64,000 nucleotides of DNA from Gammaproteobacteria bacterium HGW-Gammaproteobacteria-15 (GTDB lineage Bacteria > Pseudomonadota > Gammaproteobacteria > Enterobacterales > Alteromonadaceae). Every line of letters begins with the position of its first letter. The stretch's first letter is position 1. Position numbers and translations under genes: made by a program. Shown in pieces: positions 43,376 to 50,664 of the stretch. The stretch lies in NCBI GenBank assembly GCA_002840125.1, contig PGZF01000001.1, positions 682,001 through 746,000 on the forward strand, given 5' to 3'. The notes under the pieces were generated by a model that saw only the letters and a program-made list of their open reading frames with translations, was not told where the DNA came from and did no database searches.

Positions 43376-44650
43376 CTACTTAGCGCGTGGTGGCTTAGCC
43401 TTAGTTTTAGGCCGGGCCTTGCCAGAGCTTGCCAGCTCAATCACGGTTTCCGTTGCTTTGTTTGAGCGCCCCGACAACACCTTACGCGAGATACTTTTGA
43501 GCAGTGAACCCCGGTTACTCACTTCAAAGCCCGGCTTAACGATACGCTTAATAACGCTGCCCATCAGCTTTTGAATACGCTCTAAGCTTTGCTCTTCTTC
43601 CCTGCTGACAAAAGAAATAGCCGTGCCAGCTGCCCCTGCCCGGCCGGTGCGGCCGATACGGTGTACGTAGTCTTCCGGTAAATAAGGCAGGTTAAAGTTA
43701 ATAACATAATCCAGGCCCTGAATATCCAAACCACGGGCAGCTACTTCGGTAGCAATTAATACCTGTAGCTTAGCTGTTTTAAAATCAGCAATAGCGCGGC
43801 GGCGCGCGCCCTGGCTTTTGTCACCATGGCACACGGCTGCGTCAATCTTACGCTGTTGCAGGCCGGCTAACAGTTGATCGGCCTGCTCTTTAGTACTGGT
43901 AAACACCAACACCTGAAACCAGTTGTTTTCTGCCAGCAGCTGCTCAAACAATTCAATCTTGCGGTTTTCTTCTACCGGATACACCACATGGTTTACCGTA
44001 TCGGCCGCACTATTAGTTTTAGCCACACGGATTTGCTGGTGATTATTTAAAATTTTATGCGACAGCTCATTTACCGCAGGTGAGGTGGTGGCAGAAAACA
44101 GCAAGGTTTGCCGTTTCGGCGCTGTCATTTGCAGCAACTTCAGCACATCTGTACTAAAGCCCATATCCAGCATGCGGTCGGCTTCATCCAGCACGACAAA
44201 TTCCACGTCACTTAGTATTACGTTACCCAACGCCAGGTGCTCTAACAACCGGCCAGGGGTGCTGATCACCATATCAACGCCAGCGGTTAATTTATTTGCC
44301 TGGCCACCCATTTTAACGCCACCGTATAGTGCGGTAACACTGATGGGTAAAAACTGCGCATAGGCACTTATCGCGTTGGCTAATTGCTCGGCTAATTCGC
44401 GGGTTGGTGTAAGGATCAACGCCCTTGGGCGGCGCTCTACTGTGGCTTTGGGGGTATCCAGCATGCGTTGCAGCAGCGGAATAGCAAAAGCAGCAGTTTT
44501 ACCGGTACCGGTTTGTGCCGTTACCTGTAAATCCTTACCGCGACGCGCCGGCACTATGGCCTGAGCCTGTACCGGTGTCATGTCGCTGTAGCCGCACTCA
44601 AGCAGCGCGCGCTGTAAATCCGGCGCTAAATCTAAAGATGAAAATTGCAT
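43376..44650 (-). CDS. rhlE: DEAD-box ATP-dependent RNA helicase, RhlE type
   Basis: 424 aa. Complete DEAD-box motifs: Q motif (FSSLDLAPDLQRALLECGYSDMTPVQAQAI), I AQTGTGKT, Ia PTRELAEQ, Ib TPGRL, II DEAD (VVLDEADRMLDMGF), III SATTS, IV LVFTST, V ATEVAARGLDI, VI HRIGRTGRAG. A basic C-terminal tail (KARPKTKAKPPRAK) is as in RhlE subfamily members. Acts on ribosome assembly or RNA turnover. In front of it, 45 bases upstream on the same strand, is the DUF6172 gene. Confidence 0.9.
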   Translation of the reverse strand: MQFSSLDLAPDLQRALLECGYSDMTPVQAQAIVPARRGKDLQVTAQTGTGKTAAFAIPLLQRMLDTPKATVERRPRALILTPTRELAEQLANAISAYAQFLPISVTALYGGVKMGGQANKLTAGVDMVISTPGRLLEHLALGNVILSDVEFVVLDEADRMLDMGFSTDVLKLLQMTAPKRQTLLFSATTSPAVNELSHKILNNHQQIRVAKTNSAADTVNHVVYPVEENRKIELFEQLLAENNWFQVLVFTSTKEQADQLLAGLQQRKIDAAVCHGDKSQGARRRAIADFKTAKLQVLIATEVAARGLDIQGLDYVINFNLPYLPEDYVHRIGRTGRAGAAGTAISFVSREEEQSLERIQKLMGSVIKRIVKPGFEVSNRGSLLKSISRKVLSGRSNKATETVIELASSGKARPKTKAKPPRAK

Positions 44651-44695
44651 AACAGTTCCTCTGTAGCCTGGCTACAGTCAGTAATCGGGGGGAAA

Positions 44696-45001
44696 TCAGT
44701 CGCCAGCTTCGTCATGCAAGCGCGGTTTATGCTGGCAAGCTTTAGCCAGAATTTCCACATAGAACTCCGGCAGCTCCTGCGCCGCGGCGGCATCAATATG
44801 TTTATTAATGTCAGAGGTAAAGATTTTTTCGGCCACCTCTGCTGAAGCGCCAAAGCGGCAATCAAATGTCCAGTAGTCCATGCCGTCAGGTAAGGCTTTA
44901 CGCCGTTCACGGGCAAGGTACTTTTTAATCTCGTACTTAATGGCGTCTGTTAAACGGGCCGTATTCAGCTTAGAGTGAGTTAAAGCGAATGTTTTTTTCA
45001 T
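44696..45001 (-). CDS. DUF6172-type small protein
   Basis: 101 aa from the ATG at 45001 (AGGA seven bases upstream; an adjacent TTG at 45004 is not needed). The sequence MKKTFALTHSKLNTARLTDAIKYEIKKYLARERRKALPDGMDYWTFDCRFG followed by DINKHIDAAAAQELPEFYVEILAKA is the conserved pattern of the small DUF6172 proteins. Soluble, helical and basic N-terminus. Function unknown. It is 45 bases upstream of rhlE on the same strand, suggesting joint expression. Confidence 0.72.
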   Translation of the reverse strand: MKKTFALTHSKLNTARLTDAIKYEIKKYLARERRKALPDGMDYWTFDCRFGASAEVAEKIFTSDINKHIDAAAAQELPEFYVEILAKACQHKPRLHDEAGD

Positions 45002-45184
45002 CAAAATTCCTACAGGTGTGCACTCAAAAGCTGAACGCGCTTATAAACCGCGCATTGTACATGGATAAAGCAAAGATAACTGCCACTATCTGCTGTTTGG
45101 CTGCAAAATCTAACCAGTAAGCAACACAGTAAGAGCAGCTCCAAGCGTAATACATGCAGTGCTGCTGTTAAAGAAAATGACTAA

Positions 45185-45496
45185 CTAAACACTACCGGCC
45201 GTTTCTACCACTAAAATACGTGCTTCACCTACCGGATGCGCAACATGCTCGCAGCCGATACCGGCGTAAAAGATATCTCCAGCTTCTAAGCGGCTCACCT
45301 GCTCTACCCCACCTTCCCGGTAATGCATCTCAACTATGCCATCCAGCACAACAAATACTTCTTCACCGTCATTGATATGCCATTTGTACGGCTGATTGGT
45401 CCAGTGCAGCCGGGTAGTAATGCCGTTCATACTGGCAATATCCAGCGTGCCCCAGGCGCGGCTGGCGGTAAAATCTTTACTGCGGATTATTTTCAT
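45185..45496 (-). CDS. Small cupin-domain protein
   Basis: 103 aa single cupin barrel. The two cupin motifs are YKWHINDGEEVFVVLDGIVEMHY (with the first His and Glu metal ligands) and LEAGDIFYAGIGCEHVAHP (the second His). Small cupins of this size often bind a metal and modify or sense small molecules; no substrate can be assigned. AAGGTAAGTA precedes the ATG. Next to the DUF4932 metalloprotease gene upstream on the same strand (55 bases). Confidence 0.82.
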   Translation of the reverse strand: MKIIRSKDFTASRAWGTLDIASMNGITTRLHWTNQPYKWHINDGEEVFVVLDGIVEMHYREGGVEQVSRLEAGDIFYAGIGCEHVAHPVGEARILVVETAGSV

Positions 45497-45550
45497 TACT
45501 TACCTTTAGCGGTGCTGATAAACGAATCTTGTTTGCCCTTTGCCATAACC

Positions 45551-46534
45551 TTACTGACAATTGAACAGCTGTTTTGTCTGCCCGAACATCGCATTTACAT
45601 CCTTTAGCTGCGCAAATTTATTGGCCAGGGTCGGTAAATCCCGAAACCCCATGTCTTGCTCTTTTTGCACAACCTGAGCTTTGTAAGCTGGTGCCAACTG
45701 TTCGAGAACATTCCACACTATTGCTCTAACCATATGCTCCGTGATGATGGTGTTGACTTTAGCGTAGCCATTTTTCTGCATATCCTTTCTGAATGTTTCG
45801 CTTGTGAAGGTCTGGCACGCTTTTACATCCGACGAGTACACTATCTGGTCGATAAAGCCATGCGACAACTCATGCGCTACAATTTCCGTGATCCGCCCTT
45901 TGGGACCAAAATCGACGGCATTCCCCCGATTGGACGTTGGACCAATTAACGAATAACTGTTGCCGCCGACTTTGAAGAAGAATCCGCCATCATGCAGCAA
46001 CGGGTGAAAGATAATACTGATGTCCTGTGGGAACGCATTAAAACTTTGTTTTAATGCGTCTTTAGTTTGTTTGATGATTGACCTATGCAGCGCATGATCG
46101 ATGTCAAAACCATCGGGTAAAGCCTGCAACTGGCTGATAAGCCCATTGCTAAGTTCGTTGTTTAAAGACAAGACAAAATCGGCAAACAATTGTTCTTTAT
46201 CCGCCGGCAGTCTGATTTCTGCAGCGGGAGCAGCACTGCTTTGCCTGAACTCACAATCTAACGACAGAAAATATGCTGGCAAGGTACTGAATTTAAATCC
46301 GCTTTGAGTTAATGTACGAAAGCTTGTCAGTGTTTCAGCATCGAACTGCACTGCCTTATACTGCTCTTTGACAGGTATATCTAAGTTGTTATTCAGAAAA
46401 TATCCTGTCTGTAATTGCAGCGCGAACAGTAAATCTAATCTGCTATCACTTTGGCCGCTATCACCACTATGACAAGCTTGGCCGGAAAATACCGGGAAGC
46501 TCAGTAAAAATACTATTACACTGATTATCTTCAA
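45551..46534 (-). CDS. Secreted DUF4932-like zinc metalloprotease candidate
   Basis: 327 aa from a TTG at 46534, chosen because AGGCG lies 8 bases upstream and the signal peptide LKIISVIVFLLSFPVFSGQA then begins the protein; a version from 46684 would run through a hairpin. The catalytic motif is ITEIVAHELSHGFIDQIV (HExxH, near residue 240), followed by NTIITEHMVRAIVWNVLEQ, which resembles the third-ligand region of DUF4932 proteins (HE(F/L)SHxF...E). An extra cysteine near the start (QACHSG) is next to the cleavage site. Likely a periplasmic zinc protease; substrate unknown. Confidence 0.6.
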   Translation of the reverse strand: MKIISVIVFLLSFPVFSGQACHSGDSGQSDSRLDLLFALQLQTGYFLNNNLDIPVKEQYKAVQFDAETLTSFRTLTQSGFKFSTLPAYFLSLDCEFRQSSAAPAAEIRLPADKEQLFADFVLSLNNELSNGLISQLQALPDGFDIDHALHRSIIKQTKDALKQSFNAFPQDISIIFHPLLHDGGFFFKVGGNSYSLIGPTSNRGNAVDFGPKGRITEIVAHELSHGFIDQIVYSSDVKACQTFTSETFRKDMQKNGYAKVNTIITEHMVRAIVWNVLEQLAPAYKAQVVQKEQDMGFRDLPTLANKFAQLKDVNAMFGQTKQLFNCQ

Positions 46535-46597
46535 GAAAGTTCGCCTAAAAATCAGCCTGATCCAGATCACAACAATAAACAACTCACCATAAAAAAT

Positions 46598-46619
46598 AAA
46601 CCCTGCTTTGCTGGGGTTT
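46598..46619. promoter_or_regulatory. Hairpin with T-run in the leader of the metalloprotease gene
   Basis: AAACCC (46598-46603) pairs with GGGTTT (46614-46619). On the minus strand it is followed by ATTTTTT, like an intrinsic terminator, about 60 bases ahead of the gene's start. It lies between divergent genes, so it may terminate antisense transcription of creA or act as an attenuator. Confidence 0.45.
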
Positions 46620-46695
46620 TGCTTCTTTGCTGGCTGAAAAGGTGCCAGTATAGACATCACTAAAGTATGGACATACCTAACCAAGGAGCCCCACC

Positions 46696-47154
46696 ATGCG
46701 CGCTGTTTACTGTGTATTACTGCTGCTAACGCTGGCAGCTTGTGACAAGAATGAAGTGGGCGATGTATCGCTGGGGGTGTTTACCACCAAGGATATCAAG
46801 CTGGATGCCTTTACTGATCCGGTGGTAACAGGCGTTACCTGTCATGTATCCAGTATCGAAGCCAACCTGAATTTGTCCGACCCGTCTGACAGCTCTATCT
46901 CCTGTCGCCAAACCGGCCCCATTACCGCTGACATGATTGCCAAAATAGATAAAAGCAAAAACGGTGAGGTGCTGTTTAGCAAATCAAAAAGCATCTTCTT
47001 TAAAAGTATGAAGATCCGCCGTATTCTCGACGCCGAAAACCAAACCCTGATGTATCTGTCCTACTCCACCAAAGAAACCTCCGGCAGCTTTAAGCACAGC
47101 CTATCTACCGTGCCGCTGTGGGGTACAGATGCCTATAGCGCGAAGGCAAAATAA
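46696..47154 (+). CDS. creA: CreA-family protein
   Basis: 152 aa with a lipoprotein-like signal (LLLLTLAAC, Cys16). The rest matches CreA: GDVSLGVFTTKDIKLDAFTDPVVTGVTCHVSS, SISCRQTGPIT, GEVLFSKSKSIFFKSMKIRRILDAENQTLMYLSYSTKETSGSFKHSLSTVPLWG. Two conserved cysteines are present. CreA is a periplasmic protein of unknown function. The gene is complete, but its last ~150 bases occur again, in part, at 48093-48160 and 49263-49423. AAGGAGCC precedes the ATG. Confidence 0.9.
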   Translation: MRAVYCVLLLLTLAACDKNEVGDVSLGVFTTKDIKLDAFTDPVVTGVTCHVSSIEANLNLSDPSDSSISCRQTGPITADMIAKIDKSKNGEVLFSKSKSIFFKSMKIRRILDAENQTLMYLSYSTKETSGSFKHSLSTVPLWGTDAYSAKAK

Positions 47155-47340
47155 CGGCTTTGTAAGCTGGCAGGTGGTTAGCCTTACGTACTCCTAGCCA
47201 TCAGTTCATGCAAAATTAGAAATGTTAACCTTAGTGTGCCACACTACAAAGTGTAAGAATAAGGAGAATTCTCTGCCTATGGTATGACACCAATCCCACA
47301 GACAGACTCAGTACAATGTCGTCCAGAAGTTAATAATCCT

Positions 47341-48063
47341 ATGAGACATTCAATCTGGTTCACACGACTGCCTTTTTTGTTACTGTGCTTTGGGGCAGCA
47401 TTACATACCAAGACAATTTTTGCCTATGAAAAACTTGTGCTTGCAGTCCCTGTTTTCCCTCCTTACACCTACATTGATGAACAACAGCAGTTAACCGGCA
47501 GCGGTACTACAAAGGTAACACAGCTACTTGAATCTATGGGGCTGGAATATCAGTTCAGGGTAGTAGCCAATCATGGTGTAGCAGCGGATTTAATGCAGAA
47601 AGGGCTGGTAGACGGTTTCTTTCTGGCAACGCAAAATCAGGCCAGAGACCAGGCAGGGGTAATGAGCGCCGCCGTAATGTACAACAACTGGACCTGGTTT
47701 TATCTGCATAACAGCCCCCTCCCGCCAACAAGCCCTCATTTTCGTATTCAGGCAAAGATAGGTACGCGTTTAAATACTAATACCTATCAGTGGTTGCTGG
47801 ACAATGACTACCTGATAGCGGCTAAAACCAGCGAAGTCTCAACTCTGGTTGTTATGCTGATAAACAAACGACTGGATGCGGTATTCTTGTCTGCAGATGC
47901 ATTTTGGCACGCCCTAACCGAAACAGGTATAGACAGGAGCCTGGTGCATCACACAACCCAATCGAGTCAGCCATTCAGTTGCTATTTCTCGAAGGCGTAC
48001 TTAGCCAGAAACCCAGGGTTCCTGGAGCAATTTAATCACTTAGCAGTAACGACGAAGGATTAG
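47341..48063 (+). CDS. Periplasmic substrate-binding protein, family 3
   Basis: 240 aa from the ATG at 47341, which makes MRHSIWFTRLPFLLLCFGAAL the signal peptide; an upstream in-frame ATG at 47284 is possible but would add 19 residues before it. The mature part has the SBP_bac_3 type II binding fold: YEKLVLAVPVFPPYTYIDEQQQLTGSGTTKVTQLLE, then NHGVAADLMQKGLVDGFFLAT, IGTRLNTNTYQWLL, and NKRLDAVFLSADAFWHAL. No transporter genes adjoin. It lies in the accessory stretch between creA and its first partial copy. Confidence 0.78.
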   Translation: MRHSIWFTRLPFLLLCFGAALHTKTIFAYEKLVLAVPVFPPYTYIDEQQQLTGSGTTKVTQLLESMGLEYQFRVVANHGVAADLMQKGLVDGFFLATQNQARDQAGVMSAAVMYNNWTWFYLHNSPLPPTSPHFRIQAKIGTRLNTNTYQWLLDNDYLIAAKTSEVSTLVVMLINKRLDAVFLSADAFWHALTETGIDRSLVHHTTQSSQPFSCYFSKAYLARNPGFLEQFNHLAVTTKD

Positions 48064-48092
48064 ATATACCGCAGAACCTGCCCTTTTTGATT

Positions 48093-48160
48093 TGTCCTAC
48101 TCCACCAAAGAAACCTCCGGCAGCTTTAAGCACAGCTTATCTACCGTGCCGCTGTGGGGG
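48093..48160 (+). repeat. Partial duplicate of the creA 3' end (copy 2)
   Basis: 68 bases here match creA 47057-47124 with one substitution (T for C in TTATC). After GCTGTGGGG the copy drifts, retaining only a weak echo of the creA tail. It has no start and is not a gene. It lies directly after the binding-protein gene and before the HEPN/MNT pair. Confidence 0.9.
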
Positions 48161-48204
48161 AACAAAAGTGTATGGTGCAGTGACAGTGCGCAATTAATTA
48201 TGCT

Positions 48205-48627
48205 TTATTGATTCTTGAGCCAAGCCTGCGTCAGGGCCAACAGTTGCTTTGCCTGCAAAATACATTCAACAACAGCAGCATCTTCTACCAAATCACCTGA
48301 GTAATCTGCAATATTGCGCTGCTTGCGCAAGGCGTCCAGGACAATCATTCTGTCTGTTTCTATACCGACAGTTTTCACCAGTGATTGGATCATAGTTTGA
48401 TGATGGCCAGGTTTACTGGTTAGGGTTCTGAAACCCGACGCCTGCAAAGCAGCATTGGCCAGTTGCATTATGGCTTTATAAGCAACGTCAAAACGGTTTT
48501 CATTGCTAAGCTCAATCAGTTCAGCATCTGCAATGTTTCGCTCAGCTGCATCCAGCAAACGCTGGATAGCTATCGGATCCGGCTCAATTTTCTCCAGTGA
48601 TTTGCCTGTCAGATTATCTAACGTCAT
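48205..48627 (-). CDS. HEPN-domain protein (toxin partner of the MNT gene)
   Basis: 140 aa, all helical, in the HEPN fold: IAQLLDAAERNIADAEL-type first helices, FDVAYKAIMQLANAALQASGFR, HHQTMIQSLV and DALRKQRNIADYSGDLV. The last block is the R-x-x-R-N-x-A-D-Y form of the HEPN motif, with Tyr where the catalytic His of RNase-type HEPNs usually is. Paired with the nucleotidyltransferase gene (14-base overlap), it fits HEPN/MNT toxin-antitoxin modules. Whether this variant still cleaves RNA is uncertain. Confidence 0.8.
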   Translation of the reverse strand: MTLDNLTGKSLEKIEPDPIAIQRLLDAAERNIADAELIELSNENRFDVAYKAIMQLANAALQASGFRTLTSKPGHHQTMIQSLVKTVGIETDRMIVLDALRKQRNIADYSGDLVEDAAVVECILQAKQLLALTQAWLKNQ

Positions 48628-49195
48628 CCTTGTTTCCCACTATTGGTAGTAAAGGGTCTGCCAGTAGCTGCCGGATAAAACCGGACTGTTCAGCTAACGC
48701 CTTGTGCCATTCATTTACCGAATATAGTTTAGGATTAATCTCACGGCCAAGTTCCTGCTGCGCCGGGTACAACACTTTCACGGCTTCAGCAAAGCCAAGA
48801 TCACCAACTAATAACAGATCAACATCGCTGTTGGCCGTCGCTTTGCCACTGGCAACAGAGCCATATACCGCAGCAAACTGTAGTTGCCCGGTAACAGGTT
48901 GTAATGCCAAACGAAGCACATCGGCTAAACCACTGGTTTTACGCATAATGCCGGCGAGTTCTTCAAATACTATACAGTTGGTATCTGCCTGATAATAAAG
49001 CTGATTACCCTGAACCGCTTTTTTTAAAATTCCCACTTCTGCCAGTTTTGTCAGTTCTTTATGTAAGGTGCCGGGTTGAGTATTGGTCAGGCGGGCAATT
49101 TCACGCACATGGTACGATTGGTCTGGCCGCAGCAGCAATAAAGCCAATACCTGGCGGCGGTATTCTTTAAACAGCAGATCAGCAAGTGACAACAT
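48614..49195 (-). CDS. MNT nucleotidyltransferase with N-terminal winged HTH (antitoxin-like)
   Basis: 193 aa. Residues 1-75 are a winged helix (YRRQVLALLLLRPDQSYHVREIARLTNTQPGTLHKELTKLAEVGILKK). The minimal nucleotidyltransferase has the GSxxxGxxxxxSDxD motif GSVASGKATANSDVDLLLVG (112-131, Asp124, Asp126). In HEPN/MNT systems the MNT antitoxin AMPylates the HEPN toxin; the extra HTH suggests it also regulates the operon. First of the two genes. A strong dyad lies upstream of its start. Confidence 0.85.
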   Translation of the reverse strand: MLSLADLLFKEYRRQVLALLLLRPDQSYHVREIARLTNTQPGTLHKELTKLAEVGILKKAVQGNQLYYQADTNCIVFEELAGIMRKTSGLADVLRLALQPVTGQLQFAAVYGSVASGKATANSDVDLLLVGDLGFAEAVKVLYPAQQELGREINPKLYSVNEWHKALAEQSGFIRQLLADPLLPIVGNKDDVR

Positions 49196-49209
49196 AGCAA
49201 ACCTTTATG

Positions 49210-49247
49210 AAGCCAAATAAGCTACGAATGTAGCCTTTTTGGCTTCG
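49210..49247. promoter_or_regulatory. Nested dyad operator ahead of the HEPN/MNT operon
   Basis: GAAGCCAAA (49210-49218) pairs with TTTGGCTTC (49239-49247), and GCTAC (49222-49226) with GTAGC (49231-49235), around a 4-base centre. The 38-base dyad starts 14 bases upstream of the MNT start and is the likely binding site of that protein's HTH. It also could fold as a hairpin. Confidence 0.65.
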
Positions 49248-49262
49248 ACCGTCAATCGAACT

Positions 49263-49423
49263 TCAAAATGAAGAATCACCGTATTCTCGATGCTGAAAAC
49301 CAACCCCTGATGTATCTGTCCTACTCCACCAAAGAAACCTCCGGCAGCTTTAAGCACAGCTTATCTACCGCGCTGCTGTGGGGAACTGAAGCTTATAGCG
49401 CAGCTACACTACCAAACAAATAG
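49263..49423 (+). pseudogene. Second partial duplicate of the creA 3' end (copy 3), open but truncated
   Basis: This copies creA from about 47003 onward at a constant offset of 2260, with roughly 90% identity over ~135 bases. It reads in the creA frame from the ATG at 49268 to the TAG at 49423 as 51 codons (MKNHRILDAENQPLMYLSY... ending SAATLPNK), with largely synonymous changes relative to creA. It shares T-for-C in TTATC with copy 2. No ribosome site is visible, so it is probably a dead fragment. Confidence 0.85.
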
Positions 49424-49448
49424 CAGCAGGCAGAGGTAAAACTTCGCG

Positions 49449-50252
49449 CTACAGGTAGGCAGTGCCTTTTAAATACAGCACAGCAAACCCTGACACTAAC
49501 ACCCGATCATGGCTAAGGCTGCAAAATAAAATACCGCCGCGCTGTGATGCCTGGTAAGCCACTAAGTCAGATTTACCCAGTTGTTTAGCCCAATAAGGCG
49601 CCAGCCCGGCATGAATTGACCCGGTTACCGGGTCTTCATCGCCACCGTTTGCTGGCCAAAAATAGCGTGAGATAAAGTCATACTCATTTGTGATGGTACT
49701 GCCCCCGGCAGTCACTACCACATCATAAGGCGCTAGCTGTTTTAGCTGCTCTGAAACATAGCTCAGGCTTTTTACATCCTGCTCGGTTGCCATCACGGCA
49801 AAATAGGCCTGGCGGTTTTGTAATACCTGTATGGGTTTCACCGATAAACCGGCTAACAACGCAGCCGGCACCTGCTCTGTAACTTCCGGGCATTGGTTAG
49901 GAAAGCTCATTTCAATTCTGCCGTCGCTATGCTGATTAACCACCAATGCGCCCACTTTAGCGGTTAAAAACTCAATTTCTCCCTGAGCGCCCAAATGATT
50001 AAATATCACATAAGATGCCGCTAACGTGGCATGGCCACAAAAGTCGATTTCGGTTAATGGCGAAAACCAGCGAATTTCATATTGATTGGTTGATAACGCG
50101 CGGACAAAGGCAGTTTCAGACAGATTATTCTCCGCCGCAATGCTTTGCATCACCTCTGGCGCCAGCCACTGCTGTAGTGGCACCACAGCGGCAGCATTGC
50201 CTTTAAACTATTGTTTGGTAAAGGCATCAACAATATAAATATCTAATTCCAA
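49449..50252 (-). pseudogene. PhzF-family epimerase/isomerase interrupted by an in-frame amber stop
   Basis: The PhzF fold is clear: ELDIYIVDAFT at the start, FKGNAAAVVPLQQWL, NLSETAFV, WFSPLTEIDFCGHATLAASYVI (with the conserved CGHAT), YFWPANGGDEDPVTGSIHAGLAPYW. The real start is a TTG at 50252 with AAGGAG six bases upstream. A TAG at 50210-50208 interrupts codon 15 (VDAFTKQ-stop-FKGNAAAV). The ORF from 50186 (245 aa) lacks the first strand, though internal re-initiation is conceivable. Family members act on small molecules; none identified here. Confidence 0.8.
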
Positions 50253-50388
50253 CACAGACTCCTTAGGTTTTATAGCTTAAGCGACAGATATTCGCGGTGG
50301 TGAATTTTACGTAGGTCAGGCTATTGTAACGATATTTCATGTGAGCAGTTTTTTTTATAAGTCAAAGGCTCCTATAAGCATGATTAGG

Positions 50389-50486
50389 AAAAAGGGGCGG
50401 AGCTAATAAGCACCACATATTATGCAAGCCGCTGAAATATAATGGATTAGGTAAAGTTAACTTTAATTGTCTCCGACCCCTTTTTC
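50389..50486. repeat. Short inverted-repeat (MITE/REP-like) element
   Basis: AAAAAGGGGCGGAG at the left and CTCCGACCCCTTTTT at the right are inverted repeats apart from one missing base. The interior (about 70 bases) is A/T-rich with no gene. The ends resemble the AAAAAGGGGTCGGAG termini I associate with IS200-like/REP-associated transposase elements (from memory). It probably is a non-autonomous derivative. Confidence 0.55.
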
Positions 50487-50506
50487 AGATATTACTTAAT
50501 CAGCAG

Positions 50507-50580
50507 CTAACCGCTTAGCGATATGCTTCCGGGCTTGGGCAGGAACAAATCAGGTACGGTCGCCGTATACGTCGCCAATA
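50507..50580 (-). pseudogene. Partial duplicate of the gcvP 3' end
   Basis: This stretch aligns with 53388-53462 (the end of gcvP), for example GCTTCCGGGCTTGGGCA and CGGTCGCCGTATACGTC, at roughly 85% identity over ~75 bases with one base lost. On the minus strand it retains DVYGDR, then the frame breaks. It lies beyond the cargo genes, on the side away from gcvP. Confidence 0.85.
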
Positions 50581-50664
50581 CGATTTCACTACGGCCAACC
50601 TGCCCTTGTGGCATCAAAGAACCCACTCCTTCGGCACGTGATACCTATTTCCCGGCCAATTGCG

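Larger units (their letters stand above)
50253..50664. other. Gene-free stretch with repeat element and gcvP remnant
   Basis: About 410 bases between the phzF pseudogene and the hydrolase. It holds an inverted-repeat element (50389-50486) and a piece of the gcvP 3' end (about 50507-50580). The remainder shows no convincing ORF with a ribosome site. Confidence 0.7.

Noticed and set aside
47155-49424. Integron cassette array with attC sites
   Set aside because: No integrase gene and no attC-type paired core sites; the repeated segments are coding-derived creA tails.
49449-50252. Programmed readthrough of the TAG in phzF
   Set aside because: No stimulatory structure or recoding context is evident; simple inactivation or re-initiation is more likely.
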